Source: an uncultured Collinsella sp. (lineage in GTDB: Bacteria; Actinomycetota; Coriobacteriia; Coriobacteriales; Coriobacteriaceae). Taken from it: DNA of 20,058 nt. The notes under the pieces are model-generated. The model saw only the letters and a program-made list of their open reading frames with translations, was not told where the DNA came from and made no database searches. Location: contig USHA01000035.1 of NCBI GenBank assembly GCA_900554325.1, positions 1 to 20,058 of the forward strand, read 5' to 3'. Below are positions 8,476-14,989 of the stretch, one piece after another; the stretch's first letter is position 1; the number at the start of each line of letters is the position of its first letter. The position numbers and the translations under genes are program-made.

Positions 8476-8593
8476 ATGCATACATCCTCTCGTCTCGCTG
8501 TTCGATATTGTGCGTTTGCGCTCAGGAGGCTCCCTGGTTAGCGTTCAGCGGTGAAAAAGCCCGATAAACACTATCTTAAAATGATTAGAACCA

Positions 8594-8635
8594 AAATGAG
8601 CACGTGAACATTTGACAATGAGCACGTTAACATCC
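8594..8635. promoter_or_regulatory. Tandem LacI-type operators of cassette B
   Basis: Two imperfect palindromes, AAATGAGCACGTGAACATTT (8594-8613) and CAATGAGCACGTTAACATCC (8616-8635), have centres 22 bp apart, about two helical turns. Both carry ATGAGCACGT and fit the skeleton ATGnnnAC|GTnnnCAT. They lie upstream of lacG (B) and are presumably bound by the adjacent LacI-type regulator. I saw no strong minus-strand promoter; TAAGAT downstream is a possible -10 without a good -35. Confidence 0.8.
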
Positions 8636-8708
8636 GGCTGGGATGTATAGAAACAAAACAACTTCAAACAGCTGCGAACGGTTGTATTTGTTCGGTAAGC
8701 GGTTTTGA

Positions 8709-8738
8709 TTGACAGAAGTTTTCATGTTGTGGTATATG
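8709..8738 (+). promoter_or_regulatory. Promoter of regulator B
   Basis: TTGACA (8709-8714) is an exact -35 consensus, followed by an 18-base spacer and TATATG (8733-8738). The upstream box CGGTAAGCGGT ends 5 bases before the -35. The operator at 8748-8767 lies where transcription would begin. Confidence 0.7.
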
Positions 8739-8747
8739 GCTCGGGTA

Positions 8748-8767
8748 TCATGAGCACGTTATCAATG
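8748..8767. promoter_or_regulatory. Third cassette B operator, likely autoregulatory
   Basis: TCATGAGCAC|GTTATCAATG shares the ATGAGCACGT half with the two lacG-proximal operators; the right half is degenerate. It sits 9 bases downstream of the -10 of the regulator promoter, the position expected for autorepression. Confidence 0.6.
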
Positions 8768-8816
8768 TATGTACGATGTGCCATGGGCGCGGGGAATAGT
8801 TGGGAAGCAGGTTAGC

Positions 8817-9854
8817 GTGGAAGGCATGGATCAGCAGACAAGGAATGGTCGTTCGGCGAGCGCGGCAGAGGTTGCGGCGCTCGCTGGCGTGAGCCGCCAG
8901 ACTGTGTCTCGCGTGGTCAACGGTATGCCCAACGTGACGGAAAAGACGCGCAAGCGTGTGCTGGCCGCCATGGAAGAGCTGGGCTTTCGTCCCAATTTTG
9001 CTGGAGCGGCGTTGCGCGGCGGGTCGTATCGTTCTATTGGCCTGTGCATGTACAACATCACACGTGTCGGTAACCTGGCGACGCTCGAGGGTATCATGCA
9101 AGCGGCGCGCGAGCATGATTTTGCCGTCACTATGATCGAGATGGGCGGCGACAAGCCCTATGCACTTGCCGATGCCTCGCGCCGCATGGTCGAGCGACCC
9201 GTCGACGGCATGATTCTCAACATGAACCGCATGGCTCCCGATTTTGAGGAGTTTGTTCCCCAGCCGGGAGTGCGAACGGTCATCCTGTCCATGTATGCGC
9301 ATCCGCGCTGCACGACGATCGACTCCGACCAGTATGGTTCGTGCGAGCTGTTGACCAATTATCTGCTGGAACATGGTCACTCGAATATGCGGTTTGTGGC
9401 GGGTCCGGAAAACTCGATTTCCTCGCGTTTTCGTGAGGCCGGTTGGCGCGATACGCTGGGTCGTGCTCATGTCGATGCCGCTCCGATGCTGCGTGGCGAT
9501 TGGAGTGCGGACAGTGGGTACGCCATGGGCGAGCGGATTGCGGCCGAGGTGCTTGCCGGCGGGTCGCAGACGCCGACTGCCGTGCTTGCGGCAAATGACC
9601 AGATGGCGCTGGGCGTTATCGCCGCGCTCGAGAACGCGGGCCTGTCCGTGCCCGACGACGTGAGCGTGGTTGGTATCGACGACGCACTCGAGGGACTTGT
9701 TCCTCACAATCGGCTGACGACGCTGCGATTTGATTTGCGCGGTGTCGGTAAGCTTGCGTTTGAGGCGGCGATTGGAGAGAGCTCGTCTATCGAGGCGATT
9801 CATGTGCCGAGCACGCTGGTCGAACGCTCGACTGTTAGGGACATACGGGGTTAG
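8817..9854 (+). CDS. LacI-family transcriptional regulator (cassette B)
   Basis: This 345-residue repressor presumably controls the divergent lacG-lacE pair and its own promoter. The helix-turn-helix (about residues 16-35, SAAEVAALAGVSRQTVSRVVN) has the specificity pair Arg-Gln after GVS. The hinge reads RPNFAGAALRGG. The effector domain shows LEHGHSNMRFVAG, AANDQMALGV and DVSVVGIDDA. The frame is open back to an ATG at 8769, but GTG at 8817 has GGGAAG 9 bases upstream and parallels the GTG start of regulator A, so it is preferred. The ATG at 8826 is too close to its GGAAGG. Effector-domain phrases such as NMNRMAPDF and YNIT-RVGNL resemble regulator C more than A. The C-terminus is VERSTVRDIRG. 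The effector is unknown. Confidence 0.92.
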   Translation: MEGMDQQTRNGRSASAAEVAALAGVSRQTVSRVVNGMPNVTEKTRKRVLAAMEELGFRPNFAGAALRGGSYRSIGLCMYNITRVGNLATLEGIMQAAREHDFAVTMIEMGGDKPYALADASRRMVERPVDGMILNMNRMAPDFEEFVPQPGVRTVILSMYAHPRCTTIDSDQYGSCELLTNYLLEHGHSNMRFVAGPENSISSRFREAGWRDTLGRAHVDAAPMLRGDWSADSGYAMGERIAAEVLAGGSQTPTAVLAANDQMALGVIAALENAGLSVPDDVSVVGIDDALEGLVPHNRLTTLRFDLRGVGKLAFEAAIGESSSIEAIHVPSTLVERSTVRDIRG

Positions 9855-9869
9855 GTCCTACTCCGTCTG

Positions 9870-10006
9870 TCTCGATTTGTAACAGGTAGACGGTCAAAAG
9901 CGGGCTACGTGTTACAGATTTAGATTCTTCGGAAAGAGCAATCCTGTTCGTCTCAATCTGTAACAGCTAGGACCCAAAAACTCGGCTAGATGTTACAGAT
10001 TGAGAC
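9870..10006. repeat. Second inverted-repeat array, two units
   Basis: Two units of the same family as 4701-4996. Unit 5 (9870-9924) has 12 of 15 arm bases matching, and unit 6 (9950-10006) has perfect 16-bp arms, GTCTCAATCTGTAACA and its complement. Both loops are 25 bases, and unit starts are 80 bases apart. The loop of unit 5 shares CGGTCAAAAGCGG with unit 3, and the loop of unit 6 shares GGACCCAAAAACTCGGCTAG with unit 4, so units 5-6 look like a copy of units 3-4. The array lies 15 bases past the regulator B stop, before convergent lacG (C). Confidence 0.88.
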
Positions 10007-10026
10007 AAACGGACCCCGAACCGCCC

Positions 10027-10070
10027 AAAAAGGCCGGGGGCGGCGCGCCGTGTGACGTGCCGCCCCCGGC
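10027..10070 (-). terminator. Intrinsic terminator of cassette C operon
   Basis: Perfect 12-bp GC stem, GCCGGGGGCGGC (10033-10044) with GCCGCCCCCGGC (10059-10070). On the minus strand it is followed by CC and a TTTTT run (10031 to 10027). It lies 60 bases beyond the lacG stop. Confidence 0.9.
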
Positions 10071-10130
10071 TGAGAAATGGGGACAGGTTATGTGGGCGGT
10101 GCAATTCCGCCAACCGCTTGTCGCAAGCCG

Positions 10131-11570
10131 CTAGTCCAGACGACGGGTCTGTGCCACGTGCTTATACCAGTATGCGCTTGCCTTGGGCGTGCGCTTCTGG
10201 GTTTCAAAGTCAACGTAGAAGAAGCCGTAACGCTTGTTGTAGCCATTGGTCCAGGAGAACTGATCCTGCAGGCTCCACAGGAAGTAGCCGCCCACGTTGA
10301 CGCCCACCTCCATGGCCTTGAGCAACCAGCGCAGGTGCTGCTCGATGTAGTCGATGCGCGGCTGGTCGTCCACAAAACCGTCCTTGTAGGGGTCCTTGTA
10401 GCCCATGCCGTTCTCGGTGATGAAGATCTGCTTGTAGTTGGGGTAGCGCTGCTTAATGTAGACGAGCAGATCGAACAGGCCCTCGGGATAGATGATCCAG
10501 TCCCAGTCGGTGGTGGGGATACCAGGCTTGTTCACATGCTCGCCAATACCCTTAACGCGCCAGCGGCCGGTGCCCTTCTCGCCCGTACCGTTGTGGTGCA
10601 GGTCGTTCTCGCCATCGTAAGCCTTCAAGAAACGGCACTGGTAGTTGTTAACGCCCAGGTAGTCGTTGTAGAGTGCGGCCTCGCGCATAATCTCGAGGTC
10701 CTCGTCCAGGATCTCGATGGTGCCGCCTGAGACGGCAGCCAGGCGGTTGGCGCACTCGAGGGTGTCGGGGGCATAGTCGCCGCGGAAGGTGGCGTCGAGC
10801 AAGAACTGGTTTTGCAGCACGTGCTCGTTGTTGGCGGCTTTGATGTCGGCGGGGTCGTTCTCGTTGAGCGGATACTTAAACTCCAGCGACTGAATGACGC
10901 CGATCTTGCCCTTAAAACCGCCGTTGTGGAAGGCCAGTACTGCCTTGGCGTGGGCGAGCATCATGTTGTGCTCGCACTGGAAGGCCTCGGCCAGATGCGC
11001 CTTGACGCCACCGGGGAAGGTGCCCTCGATGTAGGTGTTGGAGGCGTCGGCCCAGATCTCGTTAAAGGTGAACCAGTAGGTCACCTGGTCGGCGTACTCC
11101 TTAAAGCAGAAGGTGGCAAAGTCCACAAAGGCGTCGATGGTCTCGCGGTTGAGGAAGTCGCCCTTCTCAAAGAGGGGAAGCGGCGTATCGAAGTGATGCA
11201 GCGTGACAAACGGCTCAACGTGGTGCTTGTGGCACTCGGCGAAGAGATCGTGGTAGAACTGGACGCCCTCGGGGTTGATTTCGCCGGTGCCGTTGGGGAA
11301 GATGCGGCTCCAGGCGATGGAGAGACGAATGCCGTTGATGCCGAACTCCTCGCACAGCTCCAGGTCGACGGGGTACTGGTTGTAGAAGTCCGAAGCGGGA
11401 TCGGGGGAGAAGCGCCCCTGGGCCTCCAGAAAGTCGTCCCAGGCAACCTTGCCCTTACCGTGAGTGCGGGTCTCGCCCTCTACCTGGTAGGCAGCGGTGG
11501 CGCCGCCAAAGACAAAGTCCTCGGGAAACTGCGCGGGCGGGTTGGTGACGCTAGCAGGATTAACGGACAT
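10131..11570 (-). CDS. lacG: 6-phospho-beta-galactosidase, GH1 (cassette C)
   Basis: This 479-residue cytoplasmic enzyme is predicted to release galactose-6-phosphate from phosphorylated beta-galactosides. The acid/base is E171 (TFNEI), the nucleophile E386 (ITENG), the phosphate triad S439, K446 and Y448 (FSWTNGYNKRYG), and the galactoside-type Trp is W440. It has about ten more N-terminal residues than the cassette A enzyme and is otherwise closely alike (both have VEGETRTHGKGK, RFSPDPASDFYN and TENGMGYKD). The ATG at 11570 has only a modest ribosome binding site (GGATC, about 5 bases upstream). It is the second gene after lacE, separated by 66 bases with a strong hairpin, so translation may depend partly on upstream transcription and RNA structure. 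The exact disaccharide is unknown. Confidence 0.95.
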   Translation of the reverse strand: MSVNPASVTNPPAQFPEDFVFGGATAAYQVEGETRTHGKGKVAWDDFLEAQGRFSPDPASDFYNQYPVDLELCEEFGINGIRLSIAWSRIFPNGTGEINPEGVQFYHDLFAECHKHHVEPFVTLHHFDTPLPLFEKGDFLNRETIDAFVDFATFCFKEYADQVTYWFTFNEIWADASNTYIEGTFPGGVKAHLAEAFQCEHNMMLAHAKAVLAFHNGGFKGKIGVIQSLEFKYPLNENDPADIKAANNEHVLQNQFLLDATFRGDYAPDTLECANRLAAVSGGTIEILDEDLEIMREAALYNDYLGVNNYQCRFLKAYDGENDLHHNGTGEKGTGRWRVKGIGEHVNKPGIPTTDWDWIIYPEGLFDLLVYIKQRYPNYKQIFITENGMGYKDPYKDGFVDDQPRIDYIEQHLRWLLKAMEVGVNVGGYFLWSLQDQFSWTNGYNKRYGFFYVDFETQKRTPKASAYWYKHVAQTRRLD

Positions 11571-11593
11571 GATGATCCAATCGTCTAAATCGA

Positions 11594-11627
11594 AGGGCCA
11601 GCCGGTCTTGGATGGTCGGCTGGCCCT
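11594..11627 (-). other. Intercistronic hairpin between lacE and lacG (C)
   Basis: Perfect 11-bp stem, AGGGCCAGCCG (11594-11604) with CGGCTGGCCCT (11617-11627), and a 12-base loop. Only TTCGATTT follows on the minus strand, so it could act as a partial terminator or protect the upstream lacE message. Confidence 0.75.
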
Positions 11628-11636
11628 GGGCGTTAC

Positions 11637-13412
11637 TTACTTCGAAAGTTGCTCACTCACGAAGGCGAGAGACTTGTCGCCGTTCTGGGAGAGCTCGATG
11701 TACTGCTTGCCACGGCAGGCGACGCACTTGTTGCCCACGCGCTCACAGTCCTTCTGCAGGTCGGCCAGGTAGCTTGCGGCCTGCGGGGCCAGGACGACCA
11801 GGTCAAAGTCGGGGAGCATGTCCACGTGGTTGCCATAGGCCTCGGCAGCGGTCTCGAGGTTAATGCCGCGCTCCTTGGCGGCCTTGGCCAGCGCGTTGGC
11901 GAGCAGGCCCGAGGTTCCGCCGCCCTGGCAGAGCACGAGCACGCGCTTGCCGTTGAGGTCGCTGGCGGTCGTTGTCTCGGCAGCGGGTGCTGCGGAAGCG
12001 GCGGGGGAGTCGGCCTTCACGGCCTCGGCAGCAGCGCCGGCGGCAACGCTCTTGGCGTCAGCCTTGCCCTGGAAGGCATCGTTGAGCTTGGCGGCCTTCT
12101 CGGCGTTCTTGGCGGCGAGCTCCTCCTGGGAGATCTCGGCCTCCTCGGCGCACTTCTGGGCGTCATAGGCACGGAAGAACGGGTAGTACAGAACGAAGTC
12201 GACGACCAGGATAAGGGCGAGCATCACAAAAGCGAGCGGCTGGAAGCCCAGGCCCATGATGGTGCCGATGGGGCCGGGGACGGTCCAAGGCAGGGTGTAC
12301 ATAAAGCCGTTCATGCCCAAGAAGTCGATAAAGATCTTGAGGATCCAGATGTTGGCGATCGGGGCAAAGACAAACGGGACAAAGAAGACGGGGTTGAGCA
12401 CGATGGGCGCGGCGAACAGCAGCGGCTCGTTGACGGCAAAGCAGACGGGGACGATGGCGGCCTTACCGACGGCGCGCATCTCCTGAGACTTGGCCAGGAA
12501 GCAGAACATAAAGACCAGGACGAGCGTGGCGCCGGTGCCGCCCATGCAGACGACGAAGTACTGGGCACCCTGGGTCAGGACAGCGGAAGCGTGCTGGCCG
12601 GCCTGGAACGCAGCCAGGTTGTCGGTCATGTTGGCAACGAGGGCGGCGGCGATGGCGGGCTCGACGATCGAGGGGCCGTGGACGCCGACGAACCAGAACA
12701 GGCTCATAGCGCCGTAGATCACAGCGAGGCCGATGTAGCCGTCGGCAGCGGTGAACAGGGGCTGGAACACCTGGATGACGCCTTGGGCAAAGCAGAAGCC
12801 AAAAGCAGCGCGGAAGGCGATGTCAAAGACCCAAAAGACGGTGATGCAGACGGAGAAGGGGATGATGTCCTTAAAGGTCTGCGAGATGTTGGGCGGAACC
12901 TGCTCGGGCATCTTGACGGTGATGTTGCGCTTAATGAAGAACTTGTAGATGATGCCGGTCACAAACGCAGCGATAAAGGCGGTCAGCAGGCCTTTGGAAC
13001 CAAGGTAGGTGGTGTTGAAGCCGCTGGCAGCGTCCGTGGCGATCGTGTCGCTCGAAAGGAGCAAGAAGCCGATGATGGCCGCGCACATGCACGAGATGAA
13101 GTTGATCTGGTTGTTCTTGGGCAGATCGCGGTTCTGAGCGTCGGCGAAGTGCTTGGCCGTGGTGGCGGCACAGGCGATGGCCAGGATGCCCATGGAGTAG
13201 TTGTAGCACTTCCACAGGGCGTTGTTGATGTCATCGGGCCAGTAGAAACCCCAGATATTGGGAACCGAGGCTACCAGGCAGAAGATGGACGAGAAGATGA
13301 TGATGGGGATGACGGAGATAAAACCGTCGCGGATCGCCTTGAGGTACTTGTTGCGGGCGATCGCGTTGAAAAAGGGCTGCCCCTTTTCGATGATGGCGAT
13401 GAGTTGCTCCAT
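11637..13412 (-). CDS. lacE: Lactose-family PTS permease EIICB, divergent (cassette C)
   Basis: This 591-residue membrane permease belongs to the lactose/cellobiose PTS family. The EIIC domain (about residues 1-420) has GVHGPS with H245 and NEPLLF with E329. The EIIB phosphocysteine is C495, but its loop reads CQGGGTSG instead of CAGAGTSA in A and B. The following EIIB region has additional cysteines (DCERVGNKCVACRG) where A and B have DTDRLGI and no cysteine. The EIIC segment also differs (NRDLPKNNQ for NRRMPAGK; VPPNISQTFKDI for VPGAIAQNFRDI), so the sugar may differ. The linker (about 420-486) is Ala-rich. The start is supported by AGGAG 7 bases upstream. There is no EIIA domain. It is first in its operon, before lacG. 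Confidence 0.93.
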   Translation of the reverse strand: MEQLIAIIEKGQPFFNAIARNKYLKAIRDGFISVIPIIIFSSIFCLVASVPNIWGFYWPDDINNALWKCYNYSMGILAIACAATTAKHFADAQNRDLPKNNQINFISCMCAAIIGFLLLSSDTIATDAASGFNTTYLGSKGLLTAFIAAFVTGIIYKFFIKRNITVKMPEQVPPNISQTFKDIIPFSVCITVFWVFDIAFRAAFGFCFAQGVIQVFQPLFTAADGYIGLAVIYGAMSLFWFVGVHGPSIVEPAIAAALVANMTDNLAAFQAGQHASAVLTQGAQYFVVCMGGTGATLVLVFMFCFLAKSQEMRAVGKAAIVPVCFAVNEPLLFAAPIVLNPVFFVPFVFAPIANIWILKIFIDFLGMNGFMYTLPWTVPGPIGTIMGLGFQPLAFVMLALILVVDFVLYYPFFRAYDAQKCAEEAEISQEELAAKNAEKAAKLNDAFQGKADAKSVAAGAAAEAVKADSPAASAAPAAETTTASDLNGKRVLVLCQGGGTSGLLANALAKAAKERGINLETAAEAYGNHVDMLPDFDLVVLAPQAASYLADLQKDCERVGNKCVACRGKQYIELSQNGDKSLAFVSEQLSK

Positions 13413-13445
13413 GCAAAGCTCCTAAGAGTCGGTGGGTTGGCAACG

Positions 13446-13473
13446 ATGGTAGCTTTTGACGTTTGGTTGCCAA
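13446..13473 (-). promoter_or_regulatory. Candidate promoter of cassette C lacE-lacG
   Basis: On the minus strand, TTGGCA (13473 to 13468) is followed by a 16-base gap and TACCAT (13451 to 13446). The -35 abuts and overlaps the operator at 13471-13494, matching the arrangement in cassette A. Confidence 0.5.
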
Positions 13474-13494
13474 AATGTTGACGTTGCCATTTTG
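13471..13494. promoter_or_regulatory. LacI-type operator C1
   Basis: Imperfect palindrome with arms CAAAATGTTGAC and GTTGCCATTTTG (9 of 12 symmetric), centred on C|G at 13482/13483. It fits ATGnnnAC|GTnnnCAT and overlaps the lacE promoter. Confidence 0.8.
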
Positions 13495-13593
13495 CGACAC
13501 AAAATAAGACGCGAACCGATGGCCCCTGTGCCTGTGGACCGTCGATTCCTTGCGCGTAAACGTTTGAGCCGCCCGGTGGCTCTGTGTTTGCAC

Positions 13594-13611
13594 AATGGCA
13601 ACGTTAACATT
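13594..13611. promoter_or_regulatory. LacI-type operator C2
   Basis: AATGGCAAC|GTTAACATT fits the same skeleton as C1 and lies 120 bp from it, centre to centre. The spacing would allow DNA looping by a tetramer or two dimers across the divergent region. Confidence 0.75.
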
Positions 13612-13769
13612 TGGGCGACAAAAGCCGTTCGGGGAAGCAAAAATGTCGGTGAACGGTAGGTTTTGGGTGGTGAGCGTATGGTGGGGGAGGCGTTGGATAT
13701 ACTTGAAGGCGTTAAAAATGACTGCGCAAGGTGCCACCAATGGCATCGTTGACATAGAAAGATCGACCT

Positions 13770-14774
13770 ATGGCCGCTGTTAAAAAATCGGTATCCGTCA
13801 AAGACGTAGCGCGCCTCGCGGGCGTCTCGGAGCAGACGGTCTCGCGCACCGTGCACGATTCGCCCAGCGTGCGCCCCGAGACCAAGGAACGCGTGCGTGC
13901 CGCCATGCGCGAGCTGGGGTATCGCCCCAATTTTGCCGGTCGATCGCTGCGCCGCGGTAAGTTTAAGACCGTCGGCGTCGCCATGTTCAACATTACCGGC
14001 ACCGGCAATCTCGACCGTATGGAGGGCTTTGCCGCCGCGGCCGATAAGCACGGCTATGCCATCACCCTCACTAAAGTAGACGGGCATCCGTATACCCTCG
14101 AGAGCGCATCGTCGCGCATGAGCGCACTGCCAGTGGACGGTATGGTTGTGATCATGAATCGCATGCCGGCAGACTTTGGCACTTTTGAGCCGCTGCCCGG
14201 CATGCAGACGGTGCTCGTTACGATGTTGGAGCACCCGCTCTGTTCAACGGTCGATAACGACCAGTTCGATTGCTCGCGCCAGGTGGTCGAGTACTTGCTG
14301 GAGCGGGGGCACAAGACCGTGCACTTTATCTCGTGTCCCGAGCGCTCGCTTTCGGGCATGCGGCGCGAGGAAGGCTGGCGCGAGACATTGCGCGCGCATG
14401 GCATTGAGCCACCGCGACTTATCCGTGGCGATTGGACGGCGCAGAGCGGATATGCCGCAGGTCAGGCCCTGGCGGATGATCCGACCTGTACGGCCATTTA
14501 TGCTTCCAACGACGCCATGGCCTACGGCTGCATTCGCGGGCTCGAGTCGCGCGGAAAGCGCGTGCCCGAGGACGTGAGTGTGGTGGGTGTTGATGACAGC
14601 CTGGGCGATATCGTGCCCGACCGTCGCCTGACCACGGTGCGCTTTGACAACAAGCGCGTCGGCATGTGGGCGGTCGACAAGATTGCCGGCGCCGAGGGCG
14701 TTGCGCCCGGTGTGGAGCACATGCTGTTTCCGGGCGTGCTCGTCGAGGGCGATACGGTGCGCGATGTACGCTAG
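13770..14774 (+). CDS. LacI-family transcriptional regulator (cassette C)
   Basis: This 334-residue repressor presumably controls divergent lacE-lacG (C). The helix-turn-helix (about residues 9-29, SVKDVARLAGVSEQTVSRTVH) has the specificity pair Glu-Gln after GVS, and the hinge reads RPNFAGRSLRRGK. The effector domain has LERGHKTVHFIS, ASNDAMAYG and DVSVVGVDDS. The ATG start is preceded by a weak AGAAAG about 8 bases upstream, which suggests low expression. It is closer to regulator B than to A in the effector domain (NITGTGNL, IMNRMPADF). Its C-terminal tail is VEGDTVRDVR, slightly diverged from the VERS form of the others. No repeat array or clear terminator follows it, so some readthrough into lacF is possible. 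The effector is not known. Confidence 0.93.
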   Translation: MAAVKKSVSVKDVARLAGVSEQTVSRTVHDSPSVRPETKERVRAAMRELGYRPNFAGRSLRRGKFKTVGVAMFNITGTGNLDRMEGFAAAADKHGYAITLTKVDGHPYTLESASSRMSALPVDGMVVIMNRMPADFGTFEPLPGMQTVLVTMLEHPLCSTVDNDQFDCSRQVVEYLLERGHKTVHFISCPERSLSGMRREEGWRETLRAHGIEPPRLIRGDWTAQSGYAAGQALADDPTCTAIYASNDAMAYGCIRGLESRGKRVPEDVSVVGVDDSLGDIVPDRRLTTVRFDNKRVGMWAVDKIAGAEGVAPGVEHMLFPGVLVEGDTVRDVR

Positions 14775-14809
14775 GGGCGCAGGTCTGTTTGGGTTGCCGC
14801 TAATTGTGT

Positions 14810-14928
14810 TCGATATTGTTCAGATTGGTTTAAAAACCGTTCACGGGCGAAAAGCGACCGTTCATAGCTCGAAATCACGTTTTGCGCTGTTCTTTTTTGT
14901 TTGAATGTTAATGTTTCTGTCATACAGA
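14810..14928 (+). promoter_or_regulatory. lacF: Control region upstream of lacF
   Basis: It holds TCGATATTGT (14810-14819), two ACCGTTC boxes (14838-14844 and near 14860), TGTTCTTTTTTG (14888-14899), which recurs inverted upstream of lacA, and a weak promoter candidate, TTGAAT (14901-14906), a 16-base gap, TACAGA (14923-14928). Confidence 0.4.
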
Positions 14929-14989
14929 ACGCAGCGCGTATGCCCGGACGCGATGCTCTCCATTGGTTCATATGTGAAAGGAACGCAAT

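Larger units (their letters stand above)
8476..8816. other. Divergent control region of cassette B
   Basis: This 341-base gap between lacG (B) and its regulator holds the lacG ribosome binding site, a TCGATATTGT box (8502-8511), tandem operators (8594-8635), the GCGAACGGT...ATTTGTTC box (8674-8693), CGGTAAGCGGT (8693-8703), the regulator promoter (8709-8738) and a third operator (8748-8767). No small gene is evident. Confidence 0.7.
13413..13769. other. Divergent control region of cassette C
   Basis: This 357-base gap between lacE (C) and its regulator holds the lacE promoter (13446-13473), operators at 13471-13494 and 13594-13611, CGGTGAACGGT (13647-13657), and a TATACT (13698-13703) that could be the -10 for the regulator, though no good -35 precedes it. 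I see no small gene. Confidence 0.65.

Noticed and set aside
8769..8816. Upstream extension of regulator B to ATG 8769
   Set aside because: The extension would begin right after the operator at 8748-8767, has no ribosome binding site, and adds 16 residues with no counterpart in the other two regulators.
10077..10086. TGGGGACAG shared with 15487-15495 as a mobile element end
   Set aside because: Only nine bases match, with no matching partner end or transposase nearby; kept only as a side note to the 15403 repeat.
13422..14234. 270-codon minus-strand frame opposite regulator C and its promoter
   Set aside because: It runs antisense through the HTH domain of a clear LacI protein and across the operator region; no motif, no ribosome binding site.
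122..14774. Cassette triplication as an assembly duplication artefact
   Set aside because: The paralogues differ throughout at protein level, in operators, in gaps and in gene order, so they are true diverged copies.
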